DNA of 37,877 nt from Mucidula mucida (Eukaryota > Basidiomycota > Agaricomycetes > Agaricales > Physalacriaceae). The stretch spans positions 1 to 37,877 of the forward strand of contig JADNYV010000329.1 of assembly GCA_015501055.1 (NCBI GenBank), read 5' to 3'. Under the pieces are notes generated by a model. The model was given only the letters and a program-made list of their open reading frames with translations, made no database searches and had not been told where the DNA came from. Both the position numbers and the translations under genes were made by a program. Of the stretch, positions 19,865 through 31,099 are shown piece by piece; within the stretch, counting starts at the first letter, position 1; every line of letters begins with the position of its first letter.

Positions 19865-22800
19865 GGTTGTCGACGACTAGAAAAAGCCAAGGTGGGAATG
19901 GCGGCGCTATCGGTCGGTGTATGTCGAGGGCGACGACGACGAGCGGCGGGTATATGGGTCCGGCGGCGCAGAATAAGGCGGCGACGGCGAACAAGGCTCG
20001 CAGACGACCGCGACGTCCAGCCAGCAAGTTGGTGGTCTGTCGGAACAATTATTTGGCAATTATCACAGAAAACGCTGCCACGTGCCATCGGCATTCATTT
20101 GCCTACTCAAAGCCAATAACTTGATCTTATTGTACGTTGTATCTAGGCGAATAAAAAAGGTCTGTAGCCCTTGAATCGACGCGTTCTAGTCCTTTTCCTA
20201 CTATCAACAATTTCCGTTGTCTAGAGGTGCACGGCTCGTCGATATGATTGACCAACGCCACAACACGGAATGAAGTTGATGTTAGCGGAGGGAATGACAA
20301 CGCTGTCATTATTGCATTGATATGGCGCGCTCTACATGAGAAGCTGGCCAGGTATCTAAATCAAATCTAACCTCTGTCACACACATGCGCCGCACAGTTC
20401 AAGTTGGCCGCCGCAGCTCATGTGCTAATATCAGAACTACACATCACTTTTCTTCCCATTCGCGGCTTAATCAAGCTCTGAGCTTGTAGATAACGTTGCC
20501 CCCCCCCCAGTGGGATGCTTTGTTGTCCATCAAGTAAGAGAATCTAGTCGGCCGTCTGCTAGAGCGGAGGCGAAATACGCGGCATGGTGTCTACATATAC
20601 ACTCACTCTCGGCATGTAGAAAATGCAGAAAGACAAGGCCACGTTAATGGATGTCCAACAAGAAGCTATAATGCAGAAAAGAGCTGGAGGATACAAGGGA
20701 CACATTGTTTATAGCATGACCAAGGTATTAAGGTACACCGCTGCACCCAATCTATCTAAATCTAAGTAGACACGTTGGTAAACCATTTGATTCGGCTTGG
20801 AATCAAATCTATATAGTTATAATCTGGAATGAACTTTGACAAGGGTTTAAGTGGATTCTACCTGGATGTCAATTCAGACAAGAAACATTCTGAGCCTCAT
20901 GTATTCCAGAAATTGCATTACCTTCGTTTCAGCGTCCAGAATCCGCTTGGCCCACTTGTGCCGCTGTCAGCATGGTATTTGAGGACGTTGCCGCAGTCCT
21001 GTGATCAATGTTTGGCTTTGACCAGCACTCTCACTTTGCGCAGACTTCACCTGGCCTTCTGCCTGCCACCCACCCTCTGCTGCCAGTGCCGTTGATCAAA
21101 TTTTTATATGTCCCGTTGGGCGGAATGCTCCTTAAGAGGGCGGCTGCCTTCAACAGTTGTTGATGTTTCTGGTGCCGTGCCCATTGCCCACTGTCCCAAT
21201 TGACAAGCAATGGTGCCGTGCCTCTGGCAGTATCTTGACAGTACATTCAATACTGTATGTGTCTTTTCCATCAACCAAGCTATGTCTAATTCAGTCTCTG
21301 GCAGGTAACGAGCACCCGCTTGAGGTGGCCACCAAATCAGCTGTTTTTGGTTCTACAGAGGATGGGTACCTTCATGGAGTGCAGAACGGTAGTGGTCCAG
21401 TCAGAGGGGCATAAGGTGTCACATTGGGAAGTGGAAGGGCAGAGAGGCATTGGGCAAGCAATAATAATTCACCTGGACAAGGAGCTTCATATATGTGTTG
21501 TTGTGTCGTTGTCAACCACCCAAACTGCATGGGGCACCGCTCCATTGTTACCATCCTGTAATCTGTAGCCTGTCTGTAGCACTGTAATTTTATCCATTGG
21601 CTTTCAAAAACTGCACCTCTAATATTCTGAGTATTCCAGTTGATTAAAAGCAAGCTAAATTCCATTTAAATTTTACCAAATTCTTGGGAATATCAAAAAT
21701 AAGTTACCAACTATAAAATCTATATAAATTCCATATAAAGATAGTTCACTTAGTTTAAAGCTGTTTTGGCATTAAAACTGTGCAGTGATGTATTGCAGTT
21801 AACATTACTTGATTGCAGATACTAAAATAGGTGCAAACTGCAGGATATCCTACCATGCAAATCCGCGTTAAACTTAAAGTACATATTAGAGGGTGTCGGT
21901 GTTAATGTCTATAAATACAGATTACGTTACAGCAAATTGCAAACTGATAGGCCGCACCTCCCCAACCCATTGCAGGCGCAGACTTTGAATTGTCTCAGCA
22001 GCCGATTGCATCGCAATTCATGTGCACCTCTTGCCTTTCGCCCTCAAGCGCTCAGATATACTTATGCCACAATTTCTCAGTATATGCCCGTGAAGATGTC
22101 AACTCCATGGTACATAGAAGTAGCTATTTACAAGTATGCAAGGCCTACTTCTACTTGTAACCTGGTTCACCAAAAATTTAAATGATAATTTCTACATACA
22201 CCTCTCCTGTAACTAGGATTTCACTGATCATGCCAGAGGCCAATGCTGATCATGCAAGCTGCAGAAATACATATTCCGCTCTGCTTAGAGATATTCTTAG
22301 TCTTCCTGCTCTTATGATGTTTCGACAACCCAAAGATTACAATGCATTTGGATATAATCCCAATGGAAAGATTGCTAACACGGCTGGCCTCTTATTTGGG
22401 CCCAGCTAGTGTCCCAACATTTATGACACTCCTTAGTTTTTTAGCAATAACTTTGCTGCACCACATTATGGTCCTCCCACACTGTACCAAGCCTCTGCAC
22501 TTTCCAACAACTTTTAACCTCGTACACAGGCTAATACTTATCTTGCTTCTGTCCCAGAATATGTAGTACCTCCTCATTATGGTCTGCCTCCTCCATACAA
22601 CCTGTACCTAAAAGCCAATGTATACATCCAAAGACCTCAACAGAGGCAGAAACACCATGAAACACCATTGGTGCCATAGACAAAACATATGGCACCTTTA
22701 TCTTTGAGAAATTCTAATTTTTGATTTTTTCTAAACTAGCAATATCCTTCACTGCAGTTATAGATCTTCTACAAACATAAGAAAGGAAATCATCTTCCAA

Positions 22801-23332
22801 GCAAATATTTCATACCAAGATTTCTACTCCTGTATTTGTGCTAATTTTAACATTTGAGAATATACTACCAAGCTCAGGTACTACATTGGAAAGCTGAACA
22901 CAACTCAAGACTTACATTTAACACCAACTATTTTTACATCAGACTGCTTCAAACGTGCTTTTAGAAGCCTTTTTAACACCGCTGCATGAGCAAAAGTCCA
23001 CCAATATGGTTTCTACATTATTAATCTGATATGTTAAACAACTGTATAACAAGCCACTTAATGATGATAACCCAGAAATAAATTTGCAAAGATGAGGGAA
23101 GAAAAAAAGAATGGAACATTACACACCACAATAATATTCCTGCCAACAATGATACAGAAGTTTCTATGAAAGGGATCTCAACAGTTCAATTTAAACAGTT
23201 AAAGAAAAGGCTGCATTGCAAGACAGACAGCATGTTTTGTGCTGTCAAGAAAAATGGTTGTTATACCAATATTGGCCTAAAGGAAATCAATCTCTGGGCA
23301 AAGAAAGTTGTAGGTCATTCTTTAAAACTGCC
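19865..23332. other. 3.5-kb AT-rich region without a recognisable gene
   Basis: The first few hundred bases upstream of 19864 should contain the promoter of the coiled-coil gene. Beyond about 20300, base composition shifts to AT-rich. Only short, mutually inconsistent frames occur (20829-21095, 21372-21665, 21937-22566, 23166-23332), none with a family motif. A run of ten C lies near 20501-20510. The composition and broken frames suggest old, heavily mutated transposon sequence or a gene relic. Confidence 0.5.
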
Positions 23333-23846
23333 TGTTATAAACCGCCATATTTTCACATTTTCACATCTCATCATATCTTATCCGGACTTGTCTTATCAAC
23401 GAACTGTTTCATCATCTGTCTTGTCTCCAATTATACTCCTTTTCATTACCAAAGCCGTACTCATGTTGGACACGTGCCAAACACACGGATGACCTCATAC
23501 ATGCTGACACCTTATGGACTTCCTATTGTATACATACCATTAACACTTGTAGCACACATGGTTGTTTCAGTATTATTACTTACATGCAGTCAACACTCGT
23601 ATTTAATAGTTTCACGGACTAGTAGCATACAATATTGGGTTAAGGGCGCAGAGCATCCCTAGTGGAAACACATATGTACAAGGAGTCCCAAACACAGACT
23701 TACTAGTATATAAGCAGTAGTGTAGCATTGTTGTACTTTAGTTCCGATCTTGTTTATACACCTGGCCTAGCCTAGTTCTACGAACACAAACACTTTCTTC
23801 TTTAGATCTTGCTGTGGTACCTGGTTTAGTCTTGTGGCTGCTAACA
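23333..23846 (+). repeat. gypsy LTR (514 bp), plus orientation
   Basis: Begins TGTTATAAACCGCCATATTT and ends GGCTGCTAACA, giving TGTTA...TAACA ends. It matches, as an inverted copy, the LTR at 33363-33895 along its length (for example GTACTCATGTTGGACAC and GTGGTACCTGGTTTAGTCTT). It acts as the 5' LTR of the degraded plus-strand gypsy. No 5-bp duplication with its right neighbour is visible, consistent with its not being a solo LTR. Confidence 0.85.
23707..23714 (+). promoter_or_regulatory. TATA box of gypsy LTR
   Basis: TATATAAG in the LTR, conserved in the minus-strand LTR (around 33513-33520). Likely marks the U3/R boundary about 25-30 bases downstream. Confidence 0.55.
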
Positions 23847-24435
23847 GAAGATTAGAACTACCTTTGACCACCTACCACACATCCCTGATTATTGATCCGC
23901 ACTTTGCCGTTTGGTCATCATTTCCCAATTCCCTTTCCCTGTTTACAGATTGACGGATTCCTAATTCCAGCGCACGTCCGCATACATGTGTATTGGTTCC
24001 AGTAGCGCCGGCTAACAGTTAGAGATAACTGCCTTGGGTGCTGGAAGTAGCCGCTCTCATGAGAACAAACTTTTGGCAGTTGCACTTCAGTGGGCGCTGT
24101 TTACAGGTCAACCCCCGTTCCCAGGCAAACTTTGGCTTACCTCACACCAGAGGGATGTTGGCTGGGCAATTGCAAACTTGTGACGAGCTCTTGGGCTCCA
24201 TAGATACATAGTCAGTAGTCGGTAAAATAGTGTAGACAGTTACAATACCTACCTACATTACTTACCTTACAATACACATCATTGTTTCCCACCCTATCAA
24301 GCCCTGGATTCTATTGCAGATCTAGGCAATTCCTTCTTATTCATCTAAACCTCTATTCTCTTATCTGATTCATCCAAATCCGCATCATCCATATCCCCAT
24401 TTTTACCCTTTCATACCCCAACACCCCAATTCACC
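23847..24435 (+). other. gypsy leader / untranslated region
   Basis: Between LTR and gag ATG. No clear tRNA primer-binding site follows the LTR (it continues GAAGATTAG). A second GGCTAACA lies near 24009-24016. Self-priming is known for some chromoviruses, but I see no proof here. Confidence 0.4.
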
Positions 24436-25650
24436 ATGCCCAGTGAAGCACCTGAGTTCGGTTATTACGCCAATGCCGAACCCAAAGGCCGGTCCCTTGT
24501 TAATAAGCCTTACAACTATGACGGAGACAAGACCAAGTACAAGAGCTGGTGACGATCAATGTTCACATACATCCGTGACAAGAAGAACAATATCACATCT
24601 GACTTCGAAATAATCAATGTTGTTCTCTCCTACATCCGAGGAGATCACATTGATGCATGGGTCTAGAACTACATGGACCAGAACTTCAGCAAATCAAAAG
24701 AGGAATGGAGAGTCTCCTGGGCGCAGTTCAAGGAGCATTTGAAGGAGTGATTTGTTGATTCCAACCTCGCGCGGGATGCGCAAGACCAGATTGAGCAGTT
24801 GCGCCAAGGGCAAGACACCACTAAAGATTTCTTCCAGAAGTTTGAGATCCTGATCACTTAAGCAGGATATTTAAAAGATAACACATACATTGTACGCCTT
24901 CTCGAGACCAATGTCAACAAGAAGATCATCAACCAGATCTATGGTAGCCGAGATGGGTTGCCGGAGGACTACGGAGAATAGAAGAAACAGATCATTCAGA
25001 TCAATCAGTTGTGGAGAAGGCGGATGGCAAGCAAAAGGCCCGAAATACGCCCCAGGCTCTGCAGGCGACTCCATCAAGAGCCAATCCAACGAACCCAACC
25101 CTGCCGCCGATCACGCAACGAGATGCTACCAGTGTTACCTATGGGGGAGCCGGCAGGCCAATGGACATTGACAATGCACATTGAAGGGAACTCTGCTTCA
25201 GCTGCGGCAAACACCGCCACGTCAGCAGGTTCTGTCCCAAGAAAGGTTGACCCCAGCAGATTCGGGGTCTATGGACCAAAATAAACGACGAGGAGAAGAA
25301 GAAGTTGGCCGAAGAGTTGGGTTTTGCGAAGCTCCCGCAGTAGACGCAGTCCTGCCGGAGCAACCATCAAGGGAAGAGTTGTCAGATGCAGAATCTATTT
25401 ATAGTACTGGTACTGATACGCCTGAGTGGATTGCACAAAGGCTAAGAGAGAATGAAGTGTCAAGAGCAGTGGGAATCTTGAGAGCATGGATGCCGGAGCG
25501 GAGAGAGAGAGAAGCAATGTAAGAGAAAGTGATGGCGATCAGAGCGTTGATGAAGGAAGCTGCGGTGGAAGTTGTGACAGAGTTGAAAAAGTTGAGGAAG
25601 TACATCCGGAGAACAAAGGGGCAGGACATGAAACTCTAAGTAATCATAGA
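24436..25650 (+). pseudogene. gypsy gag, multiple stops
   Basis: Capsid-like polyprotein starting MPSEAPEFGYYANAEPKGRS, with a helical segment (QFKEHLKE, DQIEQLRQGQDTTKDFFQKF) typical of retrotransposon gag. A CCHC zinc knuckle of the pattern CFSCGKHRHVSRFC lies at about 25188-25230. It has at least five in-frame stops (first TGA after KSW near 24550) and a frame change after about 25000. Several stops fit C-to-T or G-to-A changes at CAG, CAA or TGG codons. Confidence 0.8.
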
Positions 25651-25654
25651 GAGC

Positions 25655-25984
25655 GTGCACACAGGCTCTGAATGGGAAACAAGTGCCCTTCTTGACAGCG
25701 GAGCAACGGGTTCTTGCATTAATAAAGAATTTGTTGAGAAGAACGGACTCCCAATCAAGGAGTTACCGGTCAAGCTCCCTGTCTACAATGCGGATGGAAC
25801 CCTAAATGAGGAAGGGGCAATCAAAGGTTTTGTGGAGGTCCGGATAAAGATTGGTAATCACACCAAGAGGATTGAGTTGGCTGTCACCAATCTTGGTAAA
25901 ACAAGCATCTTTTTGGGGCAAGATTGGTTACAATATCACAATCCCACAATCAACTGGACCAAATCCACACTGACTTTTGATTGA
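25655..25984 (+). pseudogene. gypsy aspartic protease region
   Basis: 109-residue open frame with the retropepsin active site ALLDSGATGS, then IKELPVKLPVYNADG, FVEVRIKIGNHTK and IFLGQDWLQYHNP. The catalytic Asp is intact. The frame ends in a TGA at TLTFD, where the minus-strand copy continues, so it is cut from RT by one stop. In the living element it would process the Gag-Pol polyprotein. Confidence 0.85.
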
Positions 25985-26019
25985 TGCCCAGACCGCTGCG
26001 GCTATTTACCCAAATACAA

Positions 26020-26880
26020 TAGAGACCTCAACAAGTAATACTTGGATCAGACCCACAATCCGAGAGCCGAGTGCTCGAGGCCAAAAGGGCATACTCATGA
26101 TCCGGAACTTACTTGATCTGCGCTGACTCGCGGGTCAAACGAGTCGAGTACTCGCGAGTTTGGCATATACTCAAAGACAATCTGGATCAGTAACAAGTTG
26201 CAAATACTTGCGGATCAAGCTACATAATATTGTAATAAAACTGTACATAAACAACCACTTTGTAATAACTACTCATCAGATTTATCTTTCCGTGCGGCTT
26301 TTTTGTTAAAAATCCAAATTACTTGCTCAATAGGCACAAGGCCTGACTTGAACCAATCCTTCAACACGACACAGGCGCAAACAGACTCATCCAAAAGGTT
26401 GAAACGATGTTTGATGACCGTTAAGCTGGCCACCAAAAACATCCGTTCAACATCCATCAATGTAGCTAGACTGATCATCAGTAGAAGAAGATGGAATAAA
26501 GAAGCGAAGCATACCCGGCATGCTCAGAAAGTCCAGCGCCATTAGCGCCAAGGCTCCTTGCATCGTTATTGTGGTCTTACCCTTGTCGTTGGGTACATCC
26601 AATAGAGCCGCCCAATAGCGGACTGGATCGACACAAGTTCCGACTGGCGGTGTTGCCAGGTAATCCTCTAAGACGTCTACGGTCTGATTGAGTCCGAAGG
26701 TTGGTGCGAGTAAGTGCGAGTACTTGTAACGAGTACTCACCGCTCAGATGCCCTACTCACAATCTGTTTATGACCCGACTCGCTATTGATCCGCGGATCA
26801 AACAAGTTGAGTAGCCGAGATCCCCGGCCGGATCAAGTACTCGAGTTTCTGTGTGACCCAAAAACTTGTTGAGGTCTCTA
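26020..26880. mobile_element. hAT transposon derivative, 861 bp, nested in gypsy
   Basis: Ends TAGAGACCTCAACAAGT and its perfect inverse ACTTGTTGAGGTCTCTA fit the hAT YARNG rule. The target AAATACAA is duplicated exactly (26012-26019 and 26881-26888). Removing the element and one duplicate rejoins gypsy sequence with the minus copy as guide (CGYLPKY then NSPEDEG). Inside lies the 3' end of a hAT transposase on the minus strand, so it is a deletion derivative. GAGTACTCG-like and GATCCGCGGATCAA motifs cluster near both ends, as in hAT subterminal regions. Confidence 0.92.
26269..26740 (-). pseudogene. hAT transposase C-terminal (hATC dimerisation) fragment
   Basis: The minus strand reads DVLEDYLATPPVGTCVDPV, RYWAALLD, ALALMALDFLSMPG, then in another frame LMDVERMFLVASLTVIKHRF, SDE-like LLDESVCACVVLKDW and GLVPIEQVIWIFNKKA. 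This is the hATC dimerisation region that ends hAT transposases (the YW...AL.FLS.P.T..DVER.FS...T....R..L...S pattern). The catalytic DDE part is gone. A frameshift lies around 26470. Stop at 26269-26271. Confidence 0.85.
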
Positions 26881-26888
26881 AAATACAA

Positions 26889-27204
26889 TTCACCAGAAGA
26901 TGAAGGAGAAGATGTAGAAGAGAAGCTGGAAGAGGGAGAGCAGTTGTTCTGGATAAACTGGGATAATTATTGCAAAAGCGGTGAAAAGCTGAGATTGCAA
27001 CAGCCTTCATCTGCTGCTGCACCTTACATCAAGGGATTTTCTGATGTATTCAGCAAGGCGGATTTTGACAAGTTACCGGAGCGAAGACCTTGGAACCACA
27101 CAATAGAACTTACACCTGGTTCCATGCTGGTTGACTGCAAGGTTTATCCTCTTAGTCCATCAGAGCAGAAGGCGTTAGATAAGTTTTTGGAAGCAAACAT
27201 ACTA
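26889..27204 (+). pseudogene. gypsy pol: protease-RT linker and start of RT
   Basis: Reads [82 protein letters not shown]. This is the conserved lead-in to a Ty3 reverse transcriptase. It stops before the RT core, where a deletion fuses it to the integrase end. Confidence 0.85.
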
Positions 27205-27523
27205 AAATGGCATCAAGAAATGAGATTGCGCAGGAGTTTGCCGACGGCATGAGAAAGACATGGGACGAAGTGGGGTCAGCATTGAAGATGGCAAAAGAGG
27301 ATATAAAATGGTTCTATGGCAGAAAGAGAACAGAGGCAGTGGAGTACAAGGAAGGCGACAAAGTATGGAAGGGACAAATCTCAGCACGGACCAACCAATG
27401 AAAAAGCTCAATGACAAACACTTTGGGCCGTTCAAGGTGATTAAGAAAGTTGGGGCAAGCTTTTACAAGCTCCAAATTCCTTGCACATGGAAGAGCATTC
27501 ATCCTGTGTTCAACAAGGCCCAT
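27205..27523 (+). pseudogene. gypsy integrase C-terminal part after deletion
   Basis: Reads ASRNEIAQEFADGMRKTWDE, SALKMAKEDIKWFYGRK, EYKEGDKVW, FGPFKVIKKVG and KSIHPVFN. This matches the 692-aa minus-strand pol (its ASRNETAQKFADGMRK region). Relative to that copy about 2.1 kb (RT core, RNase H, integrase core) is missing. A frameshift follows GDKVW. The frame is cut at 27524 by the copia LTR. Confidence 0.85.
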
Positions 27524-27661
27524 TGTTGCCTCCTCTGTAGTATATAAGGAGGTTCCTCTGCCCCTCTAATATAAAGTCTTAACCTATTCTGTGTATAGCC
27601 TCTAGCTAAGCTCTCTTATATTCAGGTAAGCTGAGTGGTGCACTACCCAGCATGCTCAACA
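27524..27661 (+). repeat. copia 5' LTR, short (138 bp)
   Basis: TGTTGCCTCC... to ...GCTCAACA, giving TGTTG/CAACA ends, with TATATAAGG at 27541-27549. It is followed by GGTTATGGGCCCCGG, a plausible primer-binding site. The 3' LTR is outside the window, so the length rests on end motifs only. Confidence 0.55.
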
Positions 27662-27938
27662 GGTTATGGGCCCCGGTGAGCAAGTGTCTGCGCCCTTGCT
27701 GGCTGCAACACATGTTATAGCACCTTCAATGGTTGCAATGACGAGCACCCTCATGCTTGCCGTCACCATGCTGCACTGTGCACAGGTAACACCATGCCGA
27801 ATCGTGTTCACACGCTTGATCCATGCATCCGTCTCTGAAGGAGACAATGGCAATCGGCATTATGCTCGCTTCGCTTATCAGCACCATTCATGGCCACCAC
27901 CTTGATGTTTAATCCGATGCTGACATTATATCCAGATC

Positions 27939-29200
27939 ATGTCAAACACTCTGTTCTAGGCCGTCTTTATCTTTGAAGGGAACAACTACACCTAGTGGGT
28001 TGACAGGATGTCATCATGGCTTGAGGCCAATGGTCTTGCCTATGTTATAGAGGATGCCTATCCCTCTCCCGTCACCAATAACAAGGATGTGGTTCTCAAC
28101 CAGAAGGCCATTAATTTGTGGAAGCGCAACAACAGTAAGGCAAAGGGCAGCATTAAATTGCACCTAGCGCCATATGTTAAGAGCAGCATCCTAAAGGATG
28201 ATCTCAACACCATCAAGTTGCTAATGGAATATCTCAAAAAGCAGTATGGCAGCCCTCAGAGCACCAATCTTTTTGGATATTTCCAGACAGCGCTGAATGC
28301 CAAGTTTAACGGTGGTGAACACCCTGATTCCCAGATCAATGTTATCATCAACACGTTTGCGCAGCTTCCCACTCAGGAGGTTAAAATCTCAGTCTTTCTC
28401 CAGGTAATGATCTTGCTGCATGTTGCAAAGGTGAAGAGTGTCATTAAGTCTATCCTTCAGAAATACAATAAGAATGACCTCACTGTTGCTGTGGTCCAAG
28501 AAGCGCTTCTTATGCACTACTTCTACAACCAGTTGATGTCTGGTGTCAACATCCAGAAGTTCTCCAACATCAAGCGCAAGCGCAATGATCCTAAGTATTC
28601 TAATCAGCAACGGAGCGGAAGCTCTGCACCCAACGGTGGTAATAAGGCTGATAAGAAGAAGAAGGACAAACACAGCCAGCGCGGTGGGAAGAACAAGAAG
28701 GACAAGGGCAAGGGGAAGCAGCATGCACATACACACACCACAATCTTTGAGGTTGTTGGATTTGCTCACATCTCCGCGCTCACTTCATTGGTTGAGGCCA
28801 CCAAGACGTCCCACATCACCCTCATCACTCCCACCGGGACTAAGGTTTATCAGGTGGTTGAGAAACCCGCTGTCTCCGCCAATAAGGCAATCACTGACAC
28901 CCCCATTGTGGAAGGTGCAAAGAATGTCTTCGCCACCGCCAAGGAGCTCAATGTCTGTGTTACTCCTCAGGTCTACCGCAAGCTTAACTCTGTTGTCAAT
29001 GTTGGCGGGTTTCTGACCAACATGGACTGCGGCAACGACTTCCCCACTCCGCGCACGTCTTCCTTGAAAATACAGATCAATAATGAGCCACTCGTCAAGT
29101 GTGCCCGCGTTGACGATCTTGCACTTGACTTGTTCCTCTTCAAAGGCACAATCAATGAGCCTATTAGTTGGGATCTCTCCTCTGAAGGAGTACCTTTGTG
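27939..29200 (+). pseudogene. copia gag
   Basis: Starts MSNTLF, then TAG at 27957-27959 and again at 27993-27995 (both explicable as CAG to TAG). It is then open for 397 codons from 28008: SSWLEANGLAYVIEDA, INLWKRNNSKAKGSIKLHLA, LLMEYLKKQYGSP, typical of the UBN2/copia gag helical domain. A strongly basic Lys-rich nucleic-acid-binding stretch (KADKKKKDKHSQRGGKNKKD) follows. A frame change is needed near 29200 to reach the protease. No CCHC knuckle is visible in the open part. Confidence 0.85.
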
Positions 29201-30219
29201 ATGAGAACATGCTTGGAGATGTCAACATCAATGTCGATAACACCATCACCCAGGCTGCCGGTCTCTCTGGCATCAACAGACAAGTACCCTCTTACAGAGA
29301 TCTTCTGTGCAACAATAATTGTGGCCCACAGCACTTGATCTTATGGTGTGATTCTGTGCTATATTGTATACTGACTGGTTTGCACGAATCATGTATAAAT
29401 ATATTTGGTGCCTGCAACAATATTGCTGCATGTCCTAAGTGTAAGGAAAAAGCAACTCTCCACAAAGACAACTTGGGTTTCCCGCCTTCTTGGCTTGTTA
29501 ACTCTGGTGCATCTCTCCACGTGACGTCAGAAGAAAGTGATCTGGCTGGCTATGAGAAGCTCTCTGAGCCAATTGTTGTGTAGACCGCATTCAAAGACAC
29601 TATACTTGCATTAGTTGGTCGCGGGATAGCCTTTGTTGATCACTATGTCACGAGGCATGGAAGGAAAGTTGTGACAACCTTGCAGCTATATCTGGTGTAC
29701 CATGTACCTGGATTGCATGGTTGCTTACTTTCCTTGGGCTTCTTACTTTAAGGAGGATTATCTGTGCATGGAAACAGCACAATGATCAGCTTACATCGGA
29801 AGAACTCTCCTCTTTTGGTATTTGAGTTTTACAAACTCAACAAAGTGCATACCCTGTACTTCCTCTGGTCGACACCTTCTACGGCAAAGACTGTGCAGTC
29901 TGTGTCTACCATCTACAAGGTTGACTATAATATTATGCACCAGTGATTCACACATCCGTTGAAAGATGTTCTACGTCAGGCGAAGAAACATACCAATGGC
30001 TTTCCCCAAGACCTTGTTTTTCCCAAGAAAACTCGCCCCTGCAAAGGTTGCGCGCAAGGAAAAATGCACCAATGTGCCTTCTCGCCTTCCAAGCATTGTG
30101 CAAAAAATCCCTTTGATGTTATTCATTCAAATCTCAAAGAATTCCTGACAATATCTTATCACAAGTATTATTACTTTATTGGCTTCTTCAATAAGGCTCC
30201 TTTGGCTGGACAGTATGCA
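29201..30219 (+). pseudogene. copia protease and integrase N-terminal region
   Basis: Protease site reads WLVNSGASLHVTSE: the expected catalytic Asp of the DSGAS motif is Asn (AAC, 29500-29502). After several stops comes the integrase HHCC finger (IMHQ, FTHPLKDVL, CKGCAQGKMHQCAFSPSKH) and then VIHSNLKEF, where the first catalytic Asp of integrase is again Asn (30130-30132). In-frame stops occur at about 29581, 29749 and 29944. Interrupted at 30220 by a TIR element. Confidence 0.85.
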
Positions 30220-31099
30220 TAAGGTAGAGGGCGTGGGAACCCCGCACCTTTAATAAGCATGTGACTAGTGACGTGACAGTGCCAAATTTGGGCTGGCAAA
30301 AAATCCAGAAATTGTGCCACAGTGTTTTGGGGGTCCTGACATGTATATATCACAGTATCTAAGTAATAGAAGCTAAAATCTCCTTGATAGCAGTAGGGGG
30401 TAGCATTCTATGACCCTTGTATCTAGTTTTCACATAGCCAAGTTGGGTCCCAGTCAATCCCCCTGCATAGGCAAATATGAATCGAGCAGCCCAGTTTGTG
30501 AACCTTAAGAGAAGATCAGGTACAAATCATGGACAAAATCAGGCACTTACCAAACAATGTGGAGACGGGGAACCGCATCAAGACAATGCTTGACATTAGC
30601 TTCCATCTCATTGATATTCAAAGTCCGTGATGTATTTCGGTACTTGTACTTTGCAGCACCTCAGTACATCTCTATAAAATTAAGCTCACAGTGATATTTG
30701 GGATAGAAATCACAATAGTTAGATGCGAATAGAAGTCGGAATTATGGCCAGAATGAGTGCAACGGTGTCAGGAAATGGGTCGGCAGAGACCCATCGGACG
30801 TCCGAACCGCATCACGTGCATAATCATGTGCAATGCCAAATCTGCGCGACTGCCTTTTGCAACATCCCACCAATCGAGTCGAAAACTGTCAAACAGCTCT
30901 CTCTGACAATATCATTTTTTCCCCTTATAACTTTCTCTTCAGACATCTTAGAGCAAATCTGCAACATGGGAACTCAAAACATGATTGGTATGTACCAATT
31001 CTATGTTTTAGATAGCCAGTCTGCTGCCCGCCATCGCGCCCATAAAAAGTGTAACAAGCTGCTTAGTAAAGGTGCGGGGTTTTCACGTCCTCTACCTTA
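30220..31099. mobile_element. 880-bp TIR element (TA-site, mariner-like?) nested in copia
   Basis: Ends TAAGGTAGAGGGCGTGGGAA and (inverted) TAAGGTAGAGGACGTGAAAA match over 40 bases with 4-5 mismatches, including the block AACCCCGCACCTTTA. If the outer TA is the target duplication, the rest starts AGGTAGAGG. With a single TA, the flanking copia sequence reads through the integrase codons without a stop, which favours a Tc1/mariner-type TA insertion. It has no transposase domain; the only ORF of note (30723-31100) is unremarkable and partly made of the repeat. This is a MITE-like passenger. Confidence 0.75.

Larger units (their letters stand above)
23333..27523 (+). mobile_element. Ty3/gypsy chromovirus-type retrotransposon, degraded, plus strand
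   Basis: Order: LTR (23333-23846), leader, gag (24436 on), aspartic protease (25655-25984), start of RT (to about 27204), then directly the integrase C-terminal part (27205-27523). A hAT derivative sits at 26020-26880. The right end is replaced at 27524 by a copia LTR, so the chromodomain and 3' LTR are not seen here. The same family occurs on the minus strand at 33363-37877, which serves as the guide. It is non-functional. Confidence 0.85.

Noticed and set aside
19155..19880. Plus-strand ORF of 241 codons
   Set aside because: Antisense to the Pro/Met-rich first exon; its Gly/Cys-rich content is the complement of Pro codons.
23333..23846. Solo gypsy LTR
   Set aside because: Flanks (CTGCC and GAAGA) do not match and gag of the same family follows in the same orientation.
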